Shown piece after piece: positions 24,752 to 34,364 of a stretch of DNA of 64,000 bases (position 1 is the first letter of the stretch; each line of letters begins with the position of its first letter). The translations under genes were made by a program, and so were the position numbers. Source of the stretch: Enterobacter cloacae. GTDB lineage: Bacteria; Pseudomonadota; Gammaproteobacteria; Enterobacterales; Enterobacteriaceae. Under the pieces are notes generated by a model, which was given only the letters and a program-made list of their open reading frames with translations, was not told the DNA's origin and did no database searches. The DNA lies in contig NZ_CP056117.1 of assembly GCF_013375935.1 (NCBI RefSeq), positions 1,426,001 to 1,490,000 of the forward strand, written 5' to 3'.

Positions 24752-26509
24752 ATGGACAACAGTGAAACGTTATCCCCTTCAACGCGCCTGGCCGTCGTGC
24801 TGGCGGGCGCCTTACAGGGAGTGCTCTGCTATGCCATTACCTGGTACATCGGGTATGCGAAATTGCCGACCGATACGCTGTGGTTGATGTGCGTTATTCC
24901 TGCCACCGTGGTAATGACGACCACGATGTCGCTTGCTGTGACATCGTTCCGAAAGCCTTTTTTGTGGCTGGCGCTCGGGATGACCGGCGCGGCCGTTGCG
25001 GCCATGGGCGGCTGGCTTAAGTGGAGCGTAGCGGGGCTCGAAAGCTGGAGCATCAGGGATGAGATGCTCGTTTTCGGCTTTCACCTGCTGCTGATGACGC
25101 TGTTCATACTGCCATGGCTACAGCGGCGTCTGGATCCCGTCCCGACTACCTCCTTTTACAGCGACTTTTATCAGCGAAACTGGCATAACGCGCTGACGCT
25201 GCTCGTTATTTTTGTTTCAAATGGCCTCTTCTGGCTGGTGCTTTTCCTGTGGGCCGAGCTTTTCGAACTTATCGGCATACGCTTTTTTGATCGGCTTTTC
25301 TTCCATTCTGACGGGTTTATTTCAGTGGCGACTGGCGTAGTTTCAGCCAGTGCGGCCGTGCTCACGCGCGTGCAGGTACGGTTACTCCTTGCCCTGCAAA
25401 ACCTGCTCACCCTGATCGCCACCGGTCTGCTACCCCTGATGGCGGCGCTGGCCCTGCTCTTTATTGGCGCGCTGCCTTTCGTCGGCTTCGAAACCATTTC
25501 GGCCAGGATATCCGCCGCGGGCTTGCTCACTACCCTGGCGCTGCTGCTGCTATTCCTGGTGACGATAGTGTGGCATCCACAGCGTCAAACGCTGCCTTAC
25601 TATGCCCCGCTGCGAGGGATGATTCGCCTTGCCGTGGCTATCGTACCCGCATATCCGGTTCTGGCGGGGTGGGCGCTTTGGCTACGCATTTCGCAATACG
25701 GCTGGTCACCCGAGCGTCTTTACGGCGTGTTGATAACCATCGTGGCGCTGGTCTGGGCGGTCGGATTTTGTGCCAGCGTCCTGATACAGCGTCGTGAGCC
25801 GCAGCAGATCCATACGTACGTCATCCCGGCGACCGGGCTGCTTTCCCTCGTCTTCCTGATGTTGATCCATACCCCCGTGCTGGATCCGTGGCGAATAAGC
25901 GTCGCAAGCCACATGGCCCGCTATCAGACCGGAAAAATTACCGCGGATCGGGTAAGCCTCCACATGCTCAGCCACGCCGGGCGCAAGGGGCGTGAGGCGT
26001 TACAAACGCTGCAAAACGATCCGCAGTTTATGTCTAACCCGAAACGCGCGCGTGAAGTGAAAGGGTTGCTCGCCGGCAGCCCCCGGGGAGCGGGACAAAT
26101 GACGGCCACCATGCTGGAGAAAGCGATCCAGCTCGCGCCCGGCATGCCGCGTCCCGATAGCGCGCTATGGCAAGCGATGCTCAGGGAGCAGTATCGGTTT
26201 GAATCCTGCAGCAGGGCGCAGAGAAACTGTTTGCTCATGCCGCTGGACCTGAATGCTGACGGTAAACCTGAGGCCGTGCTGTACCAGTTTACCGATCGCG
26301 CCATCATGGCCTATACGCATACCGGTACGGGCTGGCAGCACGTGGGGGATGGTTGGACAATGCCGGAAGGACTGACGCGCGAGGAGCTGGACCGTGCCTT
26401 ACAGCAGGGAAAGGTTAAGCCGGTCGTGAAGCCCTGGGCAGATATTGAAATTTTCGGGGAACGCGTAGATATGCTTTACGGCAGTGGCGCTAGCTTACGG
26501 CGCCCATAA
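24752..26509 (+). CDS. yhgE: DUF4153-type inner membrane protein YhgE
   Basis: Function unknown. It has 585 residues at the position of E. coli yhgE (about 574 residues). About ten hydrophobic segments span roughly 12-375, in the manner of DUF4153 proteins. A soluble C-terminal domain (~385-585) includes a cysteine pair (ESCSRAQRNCLLM) and LDLNADGKPEAVLYQF, reminiscent of a calcium-binding or FG-GAP-like loop. Start ATG 24752 follows a purine-rich AAGGGATGAAAG. Ends at a bidirectional terminator shared with hslO. Confidence 0.85.
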   Translation: MDNSETLSPSTRLAVVLAGALQGVLCYAITWYIGYAKLPTDTLWLMCVIPATVVMTTTMSLAVTSFRKPFLWLALGMTGAAVAAMGGWLKWSVAGLESWSIRDEMLVFGFHLLLMTLFILPWLQRRLDPVPTTSFYSDFYQRNWHNALTLLVIFVSNGLFWLVLFLWAELFELIGIRFFDRLFFHSDGFISVATGVVSASAAVLTRVQVRLLLALQNLLTLIATGLLPLMAALALLFIGALPFVGFETISARISAAGLLTTLALLLLFLVTIVWHPQRQTLPYYAPLRGMIRLAVAIVPAYPVLAGWALWLRISQYGWSPERLYGVLITIVALVWAVGFCASVLIQRREPQQIHTYVIPATGLLSLVFLMLIHTPVLDPWRISVASHMARYQTGKITADRVSLHMLSHAGRKGREALQTLQNDPQFMSNPKRAREVKGLLAGSPRGAGQMTATMLEKAIQLAPGMPRPDSALWQAMLREQYRFESCSRAQRNCLLMPLDLNADGKPEAVLYQFTDRAIMAYTHTGTGWQHVGDGWTMPEGLTREELDRALQQGKVKPVVKPWADIEIFGERVDMLYGSGASLRRP

Positions 26510-26514
26510 CGAAT

Positions 26515-26538
26515 AACGGCTCCGTAAGGAGCCGTTTT
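26515..26538. terminator. Bidirectional terminator between yhgE and hslO
   Basis: AACGGCTCC-gtaa-GGAGCCGTTTT: a 9-10 bp stem with T runs on either strand between two convergent genes. Confidence 0.9.
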
Positions 26539-26545
26539 GCCATGC

Positions 26546-27424
26546 TTAGTGAACCTGCGGGTCCGCCGGAGAGGCGTTATTGCGGATCTCCGCGATATCC
26601 ATCGAATTGAACACGTAGTGCGTACCGCAGTAGTCACAGTGCATATCGATTTCACCGTCTTCCGCCATGATGCTGTCGATCTCTTCGTCCGGCAGCGTTT
26701 TCAGGGCGCCAGCACAACGCTCGCGGGAGCAGGTGCACTTAAATTCCACCGCCTGCGGATCGTAGACCGTCACCTCTTCTTCGTGGTACAGACGCCACAG
26801 CACGTCGGTCGCCGACAGGGTGAACAGCTCTTCCGCTTTGATGGTTTCCGTCAGGGTTGCCAGATGCTCGAAATCATTGGTCTGCGCATCCTGCGCTGGC
26901 AGAACCTGCAACAGCATGCCGCCGGCTGCCGGCTGGCCATCCACTTCACCGGTACGGATGAACAGGCGGGTTGGCAGCTGTTCGGAACGCATGAAGTAAT
27001 CTTCCAGGCAGGCGGCAAGCGTATCGCCTTCCAGCCCGACAACGCCCTGATAGCGCTCGCCCTCTTCAGGGGAGATGGTGATCACCAGGTAGCCGTTGCC
27101 GACCAGCGTTTTCAGATCGGCATTTTCAGGCACATCGCCCTGAACGCGCGCCACGCCGCGCATCTGCTGCTGGTTGTTGCCGTTGATCACCGCCAGCGAC
27201 ATCGGGCCATCGCCCTGAAGCTGAACGGTAATATCGCCCGCGAACTTCAGCGTGGCGGTCAGCAGGCTGGTGGCAACCAGCAGTTCGCCCAACAGGGTTT
27301 TCACCGGCAGCGGGTAGTTGTGGTTTTCCAGAATCTGTTTCCAGGTTTCGGATACGGTGACCGGCTCGCCGCGCACGGCGAATTGTTCAAACAGATAGCG
27401 GTGTAATTGGTCGTGTTGGGCCAT
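26546..27424 (-). CDS. hslO: Redox-regulated chaperone Hsp33
   Basis: Holdase chaperone activated when oxidants and heat release its zinc. It has 292 residues. The redox switch cysteines are all present: Cys230-x-Cys232 and Cys263-x-x-Cys266. The start at 27424 ([10 protein letters not shown]) is preferred to the ATG two codons upstream because GAGAG then sits at a normal distance, and the length equals E. coli. Third gene of yrfG-hslR-hslO, 24 bp after hslR. Confidence 0.97.
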   Translation of the reverse strand: MAQHDQLHRYLFEQFAVRGEPVTVSETWKQILENHNYPLPVKTLLGELLVATSLLTATLKFAGDITVQLQGDGPMSLAVINGNNQQQMRGVARVQGDVPENADLKTLVGNGYLVITISPEEGERYQGVVGLEGDTLAACLEDYFMRSEQLPTRLFIRTGEVDGQPAAGGMLLQVLPAQDAQTNDFEHLATLTETIKAEELFTLSATDVLWRLYHEEEVTVYDPQAVEFKCTCSRERCAGALKTLPDEEIDSIMAEDGEIDMHCDYCGTHYVFNSMDIAEIRNNASPADPQVH

Positions 27425-27448
27425 TTTCATCTCTCGTGCAGGTGAGGG

Positions 27449-27850
27449 TTACTCGTTCTCACCGTGTTTAAATTTCATCAGATCGCGGCGCTCCTTTTTA
27501 TCCGGTCGCCGGTCCGGGTGAGGCATGGTCAGCGCATTCATTTTGCGCGCCAGCGCGGTTTTCTCGCGCTTCGCTATGCTTTCCGCCGTCTCTTCATAAA
27601 GCAAAACGGCTTCCGGGGCGGGCCGCCGCTGTTCGGTAATGGCTTTCACCACTACCGTTTTCTCATCGTTGCCCTGGCGAAGCGTCAGCGTGGCATTCAG
27701 CTCAACCAGCTTGCTCGGTTTGCTGCGCTGGCCGTTGTAATGCACCTTACCGCCGTCAACCATTTCACGGGCAAGGGCGCGCGTTTTGTAAAAACGGGCG
27801 GCCCACAGCCATTTATCCAGTCTTACCCCATCAGAGGGTTTTTCTTTCAT
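27449..27850 (-). CDS. hslR: Heat-shock ribosome-associated protein Hsp15
   Basis: Binds free 50S subunits carrying nascent chains and helps recycle them. It has 133 residues, as in E. coli. An S4 RNA-binding domain (~9-70, VRLDKWLWAARFYKTRALAR) precedes a charged basic C-terminal tail. The start overlaps the yrfG stop by 4 bases, so it is translationally coupled to it. Confidence 0.97.
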   Translation of the reverse strand: MKEKPSDGVRLDKWLWAARFYKTRALAREMVDGGKVHYNGQRSKPSKLVELNATLTLRQGNDEKTVVVKAITEQRRPAPEAVLLYEETAESIAKREKTALARKMNALTMPHPDRRPDKKERRDLMKFKHGENE

Positions 27851-28530
27851 GGCGTCTCCTTCACGGTGAGTGAGGGGATCATCCGGCGATAGTCGTTCAG
27901 CCCCGGATGTCGCAGATAGCTTTTTTCAGCCAGGCCGGAATCAGGATTGGTCACGCCAAGGCAATAGCGAATGCCAAACGCTGCCGCAGAATCCAGAATC
28001 GGCTCGCTGTCGTCAATGAACAGCGTCCTTTCCGGCTGTAAACCGGTCTCTTCCACCACCGCATGCCACAGCCGCTGATCCTCTTTCGGATAACCAAATG
28101 TGTGGGTGGAAAGTAATAAATCAAGGTGTGAAGCAAGACCGGTATGTTCCAGCTTCACGGCCAGGTTATGGGGATGCGCGTTCGTCAGCAGAATACGGCG
28201 CTTGCCGCAGGCTTTCAGCGCGTCCAGGAACGGGACCGTATCGTCGCGCAACACGGCGCGCGCGCCCTGGGCGGTGGTCATGGCGCAAATATCCAGACCG
28301 AGTCGCTCGCTCCAGTAGTCAAGACAGTACCAGTTTAGCGTATGCTGCACCGCACTATACTGCGAACGAATGAATTCCTGCGCTTCTGCCGGGGAGATCC
28401 CCTGCTGTTCACCGTACGTTTCCGGGACCAGCTTTTGCCAGAAATAGTTATCAAAGGCGAGATCGAGCAGCGTGCCGTCCATATCAAGCAGGACGGTATC
28501 GACCGCCTGCCAGTCGATGTCAAGATGCAT
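27847..28530 (-). CDS. yrfG: HAD-family GMP/IMP-type nucleotidase YrfG
   Basis: HAD phosphatase; E. coli YrfG hydrolyses purine nucleotides in vitro. It has 227 residues (E. coli 222). HAD motif I is DMDGTLLDL (nucleophile Asp near residue 16), motif II LLTNAHP, motif IV FIDDSEPIL. The ATG at 28530 (MHLDIDWQAVD) matches the E. coli start; the frame stays open 15 codons further up. First gene of yrfG-hslR-hslO, 79 bp after igaA. Confidence 0.95.
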   Translation of the reverse strand: MHLDIDWQAVDTVLLDMDGTLLDLAFDNYFWQKLVPETYGEQQGISPAEAQEFIRSQYSAVQHTLNWYCLDYWSERLGLDICAMTTAQGARAVLRDDTVPFLDALKACGKRRILLTNAHPHNLAVKLEHTGLASHLDLLLSTHTFGYPKEDQRLWHAVVEETGLQPERTLFIDDSEPILDSAAAFGIRYCLGVTNPDSGLAEKSYLRHPGLNDYRRMIPSLTVKETP

Positions 28531-28558
28531 AAGGGGGAACTCCAGCCAGAAGAAACGT

Positions 28559-28587
28559 GCGCGACAGGGTATCACAACTTGTCGCGC
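28559..28587. other. Inverted repeat between igaA and yrfG
   Basis: GCGCGACA ... TGTCGCGC, perfect 8-base arms around a 13-base centre, in the 79-bp gap. No T run follows it, so it is either a weak igaA 3' hairpin or a protein-binding site for the yrfG-hslRO operon. Confidence 0.5.
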
Positions 28588-28609
28588 GGGGACGTTATCC
28601 GATCAGGCG

Positions 28610-30733
28610 CTAAGGGGTGGAGATCAGATTCGGATTGAGGCAGTTTTCGTAGTAGGCCTGGATTTCAGCCAGTCGCGTACGGGACCGCTGGTAGCGGCGT
28701 ACGGCCTGATAACCGTTCCAGACGATGCAGGCCAGCATCGCCATCAAAAGCAGGGACGTTCCCACGTAGCGCCACAGGCCAGCGCTATCCGGCATCCGGT
28801 GCAGCCCAATATGGCGCGTGCCGTTGGCGTCGGTAACGATGCTGGTGACGATCCCTTCCGCGCTGAACGGCGTCTGCATCAGCATCTGCGCCAGGCGCTG
28901 AAACTCGCTCCACTGTTCCTGAGCCGGATAGTCGTAAAGCGAAACCTGCGGGTAGGGTTGATCTACCAGGTCGCTGCCTTCATCGCTGGCGATTACAAAA
29001 CCGCCCGGCGCCGGGCTGTTAAGCGCCTGGGCCGCACGGGTGGTTTCACGCATCACGAAGGGGGCGGTAGAGGTCGCCACCAGGTTATCCAGCGACTCGG
29101 CGCTGACCGGACGCAGAAGCACGTTCACCCCGTCCAGGCGTCCCGCTTCGGCGCGCTTCACCAGCGCTTCCCAGTCTTTACTGTTGCCGAGGTTCACCAG
29201 CGCGTTCTTAAGGCGAACGCAGTCGTCCTGCGCTGAACAGAGGTCTTCTGTTTTCAGAACGATTTCGCCAAAGTCATCCAGCAGCACCATGCCCGATTTC
29301 TGAATAGCCGAGCGCAGGGCAGGGCTTACGCGAGAATCATCGTCCGGTTTCGGATGGAGCTGGCGGTTTATCGTCTGGGTAAGCGCGGTAGCTTTATTGA
29401 CCACATCCGATTCCGGCAGCGGCAGCGGCGAGGCGTCGTTCCAGATGATCTGTGAGCAATCGAACGGCGAGAACGGCGAGTTCTGGCGCGTGTTCCAGGC
29501 TCCCGGCGCGTGGATATTACACATGCCGGTGCCTTTCAGACGCAGCGTATCCCCCACGCGGACGCCCGCTTCTTCAAGCTGCTTCACGCTGGTGGCTTCT
29601 ACGGTTTGCGCCCCTTTTATCCACGACAGGGTAAATTTGATCGGCATATCCAGCGGCACGAAAAGCAGCAGCATGATGAAGACCAACGCGGCGCCACCGG
29701 CAATTACCGCGCTGCGCAGCCAGTGCTGAAGCGGGAAGTTTTTCACCTCATCGTGCAGGGATAAATAACGCCCCTGGCGGACGACGTGGCGATCGAGGTA
29801 GATATCAATATCCGTTTTGTGGCCCAAATCCTGGGCGATCCACGGCTGCCAGTGGCGCGGATAAATGAGGTCGATAATCCCGAGCGAGATATTGTTGATA
29901 TGCTCCTGATCGTTCTCCCCAAACAGGCCCCAGCGTTTTGGCGTGCCGCGCAGGCAGTGAATTTCACGTAGTGAGGTTTTTGCCGGCGGGGCAAATATGC
30001 CCCACAGCCCGGCGGCCAGCAGCAGCACCGCGCCGCCCGCAAGCCACGGAACAAACACGTCCGGCGTCAGCAGGCAGATGAAAAAGAGCAGGAACGAGGC
30101 GACAATCAGCACCGCTTCGCGAATACCATCGGGGCGGCTCAGGACATACTCTTCATGCGTCTCCTGACGGATGTTAAGCAGTTCGATTTGCTCCGTTTCT
30201 TCACCGCGAATAGAGGCCTGCGTTCCGCTCGCGCGTTCCAGCGCAAAGCGTGGCGCTTCCTGAACATATTCGCTCAGGGTATGACCATTAAGGGAAATAA
30301 CCAGCGGCAGCGTGTCGGTATGGATCAGCTCAACGCTGTTCTCATCGTTAATGTACTGCTCCCAGAAGGGAGGCAGGTGGACTTCAACCGAATCGAGATA
30401 GTAGCGCCATTTGTTGGGATCGTCGGTCGTGATGCCGTAGCGGGTGATCGAGCGCGTCACGCACAGAACGGTATCGCTTTGTGCATTCAGGTTGAGCGAC
30501 ACGGGGGCGGTGCTGGCACCGGTAGGTCCAGGCGAGAGCCGGGATCGGTTCAGCGTGTCGAGATACTGCTCAACGGTGCTGCGTTCTTCAGGCGACAGCT
30601 TGCGCGTGCTTGCCCCGGCGAACGCGTTTAAAAAGGGCAACCGGTAACGGCGATGTACGCGGCGCCTGAATACCCACACCGCAATCGACGCGCAGGCCAG
30701 CACAGCAGCGAGAAAAATCAAAATGGTGCTCAT
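28610..30733 (-). CDS. igaA: Rcs phosphorelay inhibitor IgaA
   Basis: Inner-membrane protein (YrfF in E. coli, mucM in other species) that restrains the Rcs envelope-stress system and is essential where Rcs is functional. It has 707 residues (E. coli 711). Hydrophobic segments lie at ~2-20, ~212-245 (a pair), ~340-360 and ~655-675, with cytoplasmic domains between them and a periplasmic domain of ~290 residues containing four cysteines. Start ATG 30733. Divergent from nudE. Confidence 0.95.
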   Translation of the reverse strand: MSTILIFLAAVLACASIAVWVFRRRVHRRYRLPFLNAFAGASTRKLSPEERSTVEQYLDTLNRSRLSPGPTGASTAPVSLNLNAQSDTVLCVTRSITRYGITTDDPNKWRYYLDSVEVHLPPFWEQYINDENSVELIHTDTLPLVISLNGHTLSEYVQEAPRFALERASGTQASIRGEETEQIELLNIRQETHEEYVLSRPDGIREAVLIVASFLLFFICLLTPDVFVPWLAGGAVLLLAAGLWGIFAPPAKTSLREIHCLRGTPKRWGLFGENDQEHINNISLGIIDLIYPRHWQPWIAQDLGHKTDIDIYLDRHVVRQGRYLSLHDEVKNFPLQHWLRSAVIAGGAALVFIMLLLFVPLDMPIKFTLSWIKGAQTVEATSVKQLEEAGVRVGDTLRLKGTGMCNIHAPGAWNTRQNSPFSPFDCSQIIWNDASPLPLPESDVVNKATALTQTINRQLHPKPDDDSRVSPALRSAIQKSGMVLLDDFGEIVLKTEDLCSAQDDCVRLKNALVNLGNSKDWEALVKRAEAGRLDGVNVLLRPVSAESLDNLVATSTAPFVMRETTRAAQALNSPAPGGFVIASDEGSDLVDQPYPQVSLYDYPAQEQWSEFQRLAQMLMQTPFSAEGIVTSIVTDANGTRHIGLHRMPDSAGLWRYVGTSLLLMAMLACIVWNGYQAVRRYQRSRTRLAEIQAYYENCLNPNLISTP

Positions 30734-31059
30734 GCTTTCCCCATCTTACTTATCTTCTTACAGGTGTTGTCGGTCGCACCTTTTGTACAATGAATGAGAT
30801 CTGTGGTCGGCTATCGGCAAGTATGGAGTCTAACTTGAGCATGTTGACGCGTATCCCAGTGACCGATAATGATATCAAAGCCTGTACCGGCGCGATATCA
30901 GCAAATTCCTGGAAACATTTCAACCTCTTGACATTTGATTTGAAATGCGAATCAACCTCAGTTACGTTGCATAAATGTAAATAAAGAGCAATTGACATTG
31001 CCGAAACCGTGCGGCGTATCGCACAATAAAGCCAGTTCCCCCAGCATAGACCCGTCAAG
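30734..31059. other. Divergent igaA-nudE intergenic region
   Basis: 326 bp. A TTGACA at 30992-30997 is a plausible -35 element for nudE, though no good -10 stands at 17 bp. A 64-codon frame from 30790 has no recognisable homology and is probably chance. Nothing else was identified. Confidence 0.5.
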
Positions 31060-31620
31060 ATGACCAAACCCTTACAAAAACCCACCATTCTGAATGTTGA
31101 AACCGTCGCAAAATCGCGTCTGTTTAATGTTGAAAGTGTGGATCTGGAGTTCAGCAACGGCGTGCGTCGTGTTTATGAACGTATGCGCCCCTCCTCGCGC
31201 GAAGCGGTAATGATTGTGCCCGTCGTCGACGAGCATCTGATCCTCATACGTGAATACGCCGTGGGGACCGAATCTTACGAGCTGGGCTTCTCAAAAGGGC
31301 TAATCGATCCGGGCGAAACGGTTTTTGAAGCGGCAAACCGCGAGCTGAAAGAAGAGGTCGGTTTTGGCGCGAAGGAGCTTACGTTCCTGAAAAAGCTGAG
31401 CATGGCGCCGTCCTACTTCTCCAGCAAAATGAATATCGTGGTGGCGGAAGATCTCTATCCTGAGTCGCTGGAAGGAGACGAGCCGGAACCGCTGCCGCAG
31501 GTTCGCTGGCCGCTGGCCCACCTGATGGATTTGCTGGAAGACCCCGACTTTAACGAGGCGCGCAACGTGAGCGCACTGTTCCTGGTGCGGGAGTGGCTGA
31601 AGGGGCAGGGGCGCCTGTAG
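31060..31620 (+). CDS. nudE: ADP compounds hydrolase NudE (Nudix)
   Basis: Hydrolyses ADP-ribose, Ap3A, Ap2A and NADH. It has 186 residues, as in E. coli. The Nudix box is complete: Gly80, Glu86, then Arg94-Glu95 and Glu98-Glu99-x-Gly101. The frame starts at ATG 31060. Convergent with mrcA across a shared terminator. Confidence 0.98.
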   Translation: MTKPLQKPTILNVETVAKSRLFNVESVDLEFSNGVRRVYERMRPSSREAVMIVPVVDEHLILIREYAVGTESYELGFSKGLIDPGETVFEAANRELKEEVGFGAKELTFLKKLSMAPSYFSSKMNIVVAEDLYPESLEGDEPEPLPQVRWPLAHLMDLLEDPDFNEARNVSALFLVREWLKGQGRL

Positions 31621-31628
31621 CGGCCTGA

Positions 31629-31651
31629 ATCCCTCTCGTGTGAGAGAGGGT
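31629..31651. repeat. Degenerate intergenic palindrome, copy 7
   Basis: ATCCCTCTCGTGTGAGAGAGG keeps the CCTCTC/GAGAGG palindromic core of the family but lacks the GATGCCCTCACC tail. Between convergent nudE and mrcA. Relationship to the family is probable, not certain. Confidence 0.5.
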
Positions 31652-31660
31652 GCAAACGTA

Positions 31661-31686
31661 AAAACGGCAACCCGAGGTTGCCGTTT
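31661..31686. terminator. Bidirectional terminator between nudE and mrcA
   Basis: AAACGGCAACC-cga-GGTTGCCGTTT: an 11-bp stem with A/T tracts on both sides, between convergent genes. Confidence 0.9.
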
Positions 31687-31691
31687 CGATT

Positions 31692-34244
31692 TTAGAACAG
31701 CTCGTGCGTCTCGCCGTTATCAATTATCTCTGTACCCACCTCATGCACCGCCTGCGTGGTTGGCTGCGTGCCCTCGATGAAATACTCTGCGCGGCTGTTG
31801 CCGCCGTTGGCGAGCTGCCCGGTGCTGCGGTCAATATTGACCGTAACAATGCCCGGAGGAGGCGTTAACGGCTCCTCCGGCACGCCTTCGAGAGCGGCTT
31901 TCATGAAAGCATCCCAGGCCGGTTGCGCACTCTTCGCCCCGCCTTCATAGCCGGAGATCTGATCTTTAATCGCGCCAGAAGCGGTTGTGCGCCCCAGCGT
32001 GCGGCGGTGATCGTCAAAGCCAATCCAGACGGAGGTGACTACGCCCGGGCCGTAGCCTGAGAACCATGCATCTTTTGAGCTGTTGGTCGTGCCGGTTTTG
32101 CCGCCGATGTCGCGGCGCTGCAAATCGCGGCCCGCGCGCCAGCCGGTACCCTGCCAGCCCGGTTCGCCAAAGATATTGGTGTTCAGGGCGCTCTTGATCA
32201 GGAACGACAGCGGGGTGCCGATCACGTGCGGGGCATACTCCTGAGCGCCGCTCTGGGCGACCAGCGCCTGATTGGCCTGCTCCAGCTGAGGCTGAGGTAC
32301 CGCCAGGTTCCGACGCTCCTGTGAGATGGCAACGTCTTCCATATCCTTGTTTTCAAGAACGTTTGATTTTGGCGTATCGCCGTAAATCACCGGAAGATCG
32401 CATTCAGGGCAGGCAATTTTCGGTTTCGCTTCAAACAGCACGCCGCCCTGATCGTTCTCGATTTTGCTGATGAAGTACGGGTCGACCAGGAAGCCGCCGT
32501 TCGCCATCACCGAGTATCCACGGGCCACCTGGAGCGGCGTAAAGGACGCGGAGCCCAGCGCCAGCGATTCGGTATGAACGATATTCTGCGCCGGGAAGCC
32601 GAAGCGTTGCAGATATTCTGCCGCATAATCTACGCCCATCGCCCGCATCGCACGCACCATAACCACGTTTTTCGACTGGCCAAGACCCTGACGTAGACGT
32701 ATAGGGCCGGCATATTGCGCCGGAGAGTTCTTCGGCTGCCAGTCGGAACCGGCACCGGCATCCCAGCGGGAGATTGGCACGTCGTTGAGAATGCTGGCGA
32801 GCGTCAATCCTTTATCCATCGCTGCGGTGTAGAGGAACGGCTTGATGTTGGAACCCACCTGCCGCAGCGCCTGGGTTGCGCGGTTAAATTTGCTCTGGTT
32901 GAAATCGAACCCGCCGACCAGCGCCATGACGGCACCGTTTTGCGGATTGATGGAAACCAGCGCGGAGTTCACGTCCGGCACCTGGGCCAGCCACCAGGCA
33001 TCATCTACCTGACGCACCCAGATTTGCTGTCCGGTTTGTACAACGTCGGTCACTTTACGTGGGGTAGGCCCCTGAAGGGTGTCGGAACGGTACGGACGCG
33101 CCCAGCGCATGCCGTCCATGCGCAGCGATACGGATGTGCCATCGGCCATCATCGCCACCGCTTCCTGCGGATCGGCCTGGGTTACTACCGCCGGTCGCAG
33201 CGGGCCGTAGGTCGGGAGCGCCTTCAGGGAATCAACGATCTTTTTGCTGTCCCATGCGCCTTCGCCCACTCTCCACAGCACGTTGGACGGGCCGCGGTAG
33301 CCGTGACGCATATCGTAATTCATGACGTTGTTACGCACCGCCTGCTGGGCAGCCTGCTGCACCTTGCGGGTCACGGTGGTATAGACGCGATAGCCATCTT
33401 CATACGCTTTATCACCGTAGCGACTCACCATCTCCTGGCGAACCATTTCAGTGAGATACGGCGACGAGAAGGCGATTTCCGGCGCGTGATAATTGGCGTC
33501 GATAGCCTCGCTGCGCGCCCGATCGTAGTCAGCCTGGCTGATGTAGCCTTCGCTCAACATGCGCGACAGCACCACGTTACGACGCGCGGTGGCGCGGTCC
33601 AGCGAATAGAGCGGGTTAAAGGTGGATGGCGCTTTCGGCAGGCCGGCAATGGTCGCCATTTCGCTCAGCGTGAGCTGTTCGACCGGCTTGCCAAAATAGA
33701 CCTGTGCCGCTGCCCCGACGCCATAGGCGCGGTAGCCGAGATAGATCTTGTTGAGGTAAAGCTCAAGGATCTCGTCTTTGCTCAGCAGCTGCTCAATGCG
33801 GATCGCGAGGAATACCTCTTTGATCTTACGTATCAGCGTCTTTTCCGGGCTGAGGAAGAAGTTACGCGCCAGCTGCTGGGTAATGGTACTTGCCCCCTGA
33901 GAGGCATGACCGGAGAACAGCGCCACGCTTGCCGCACGGAAAATACCGACCGGATCCACACCGTGGTGCTCGTAAAAACGGCTGTCCTCGGTGGCGATAA
34001 AGGCCTTCACCATTACGGGTGGAATTTGGTTTAAGGTCAGAGGGATACGACGTTTTTCGCCGTATTGCGCCATCAGTTCACCATCGGCGCTATAGACCTG
34101 CATAGGGATCTGGAGCCGCACATCACGAAGCGTGGCGACATCAGGTAGCTGTGGCTCGACATATTTGTACAAACCAATAATCGAGCCTGCTCCCAGCAGA
34201 ATGAAACAGACTGCAAGGATCAATAAATACTTTACGAACTTCAC
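31692..34244 (-). CDS. mrcA: Penicillin-binding protein 1A
   Basis: Bifunctional peptidoglycan synthase at the inner membrane. It has 850 residues, as in E. coli. A signal-anchor helix (~5-25) is followed by the glycosyltransferase domain with catalytic Glu86 (TEDSRFYEH), an OB-like ODD domain and the transpeptidase domain with GSNIKPF (serine of SxxK) and KTGTTN. The start codon is GTG at 34244, as in E. coli. Divergent from hofM with 120 bp between starts. Confidence 0.98.
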   Translation of the reverse strand: MKFVKYLLILAVCFILLGAGSIIGLYKYVEPQLPDVATLRDVRLQIPMQVYSADGELMAQYGEKRRIPLTLNQIPPVMVKAFIATEDSRFYEHHGVDPVGIFRAASVALFSGHASQGASTITQQLARNFFLSPEKTLIRKIKEVFLAIRIEQLLSKDEILELYLNKIYLGYRAYGVGAAAQVYFGKPVEQLTLSEMATIAGLPKAPSTFNPLYSLDRATARRNVVLSRMLSEGYISQADYDRARSEAIDANYHAPEIAFSSPYLTEMVRQEMVSRYGDKAYEDGYRVYTTVTRKVQQAAQQAVRNNVMNYDMRHGYRGPSNVLWRVGEGAWDSKKIVDSLKALPTYGPLRPAVVTQADPQEAVAMMADGTSVSLRMDGMRWARPYRSDTLQGPTPRKVTDVVQTGQQIWVRQVDDAWWLAQVPDVNSALVSINPQNGAVMALVGGFDFNQSKFNRATQALRQVGSNIKPFLYTAAMDKGLTLASILNDVPISRWDAGAGSDWQPKNSPAQYAGPIRLRQGLGQSKNVVMVRAMRAMGVDYAAEYLQRFGFPAQNIVHTESLALGSASFTPLQVARGYSVMANGGFLVDPYFISKIENDQGGVLFEAKPKIACPECDLPVIYGDTPKSNVLENKDMEDVAISQERRNLAVPQPQLEQANQALVAQSGAQEYAPHVIGTPLSFLIKSALNTNIFGEPGWQGTGWRAGRDLQRRDIGGKTGTTNSSKDAWFSGYGPGVVTSVWIGFDDHRRTLGRTTASGAIKDQISGYEGGAKSAQPAWDAFMKAALEGVPEEPLTPPPGIVTVNIDRSTGQLANGGNSRAEYFIEGTQPTTQAVHEVGTEIIDNGETHELF

Positions 34245-34364
34245 CGGAGATTTCCCATTTGGTTTAGCCTGGGCAGTTTCTAAACAATCGCGCGGTAGTA
34301 TAAAGGCAAGCCTGATTCATTGATATAGCCGTCACTCCGACGGGCGATAAGGAGATCGTGAAGC

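Noticed and set aside
30790..30984. 64-codon frame between igaA and nudE
   Set aside because: It has no recognisable similarity and a poor start context; treated as intergenic.
34245..34364. CRP-S (Sxy-dependent) site upstream of hofM
   Set aside because: Looked for TGCGA-N6-TCGCA because the E. coli operon belongs to that regulon; no convincing match was found.
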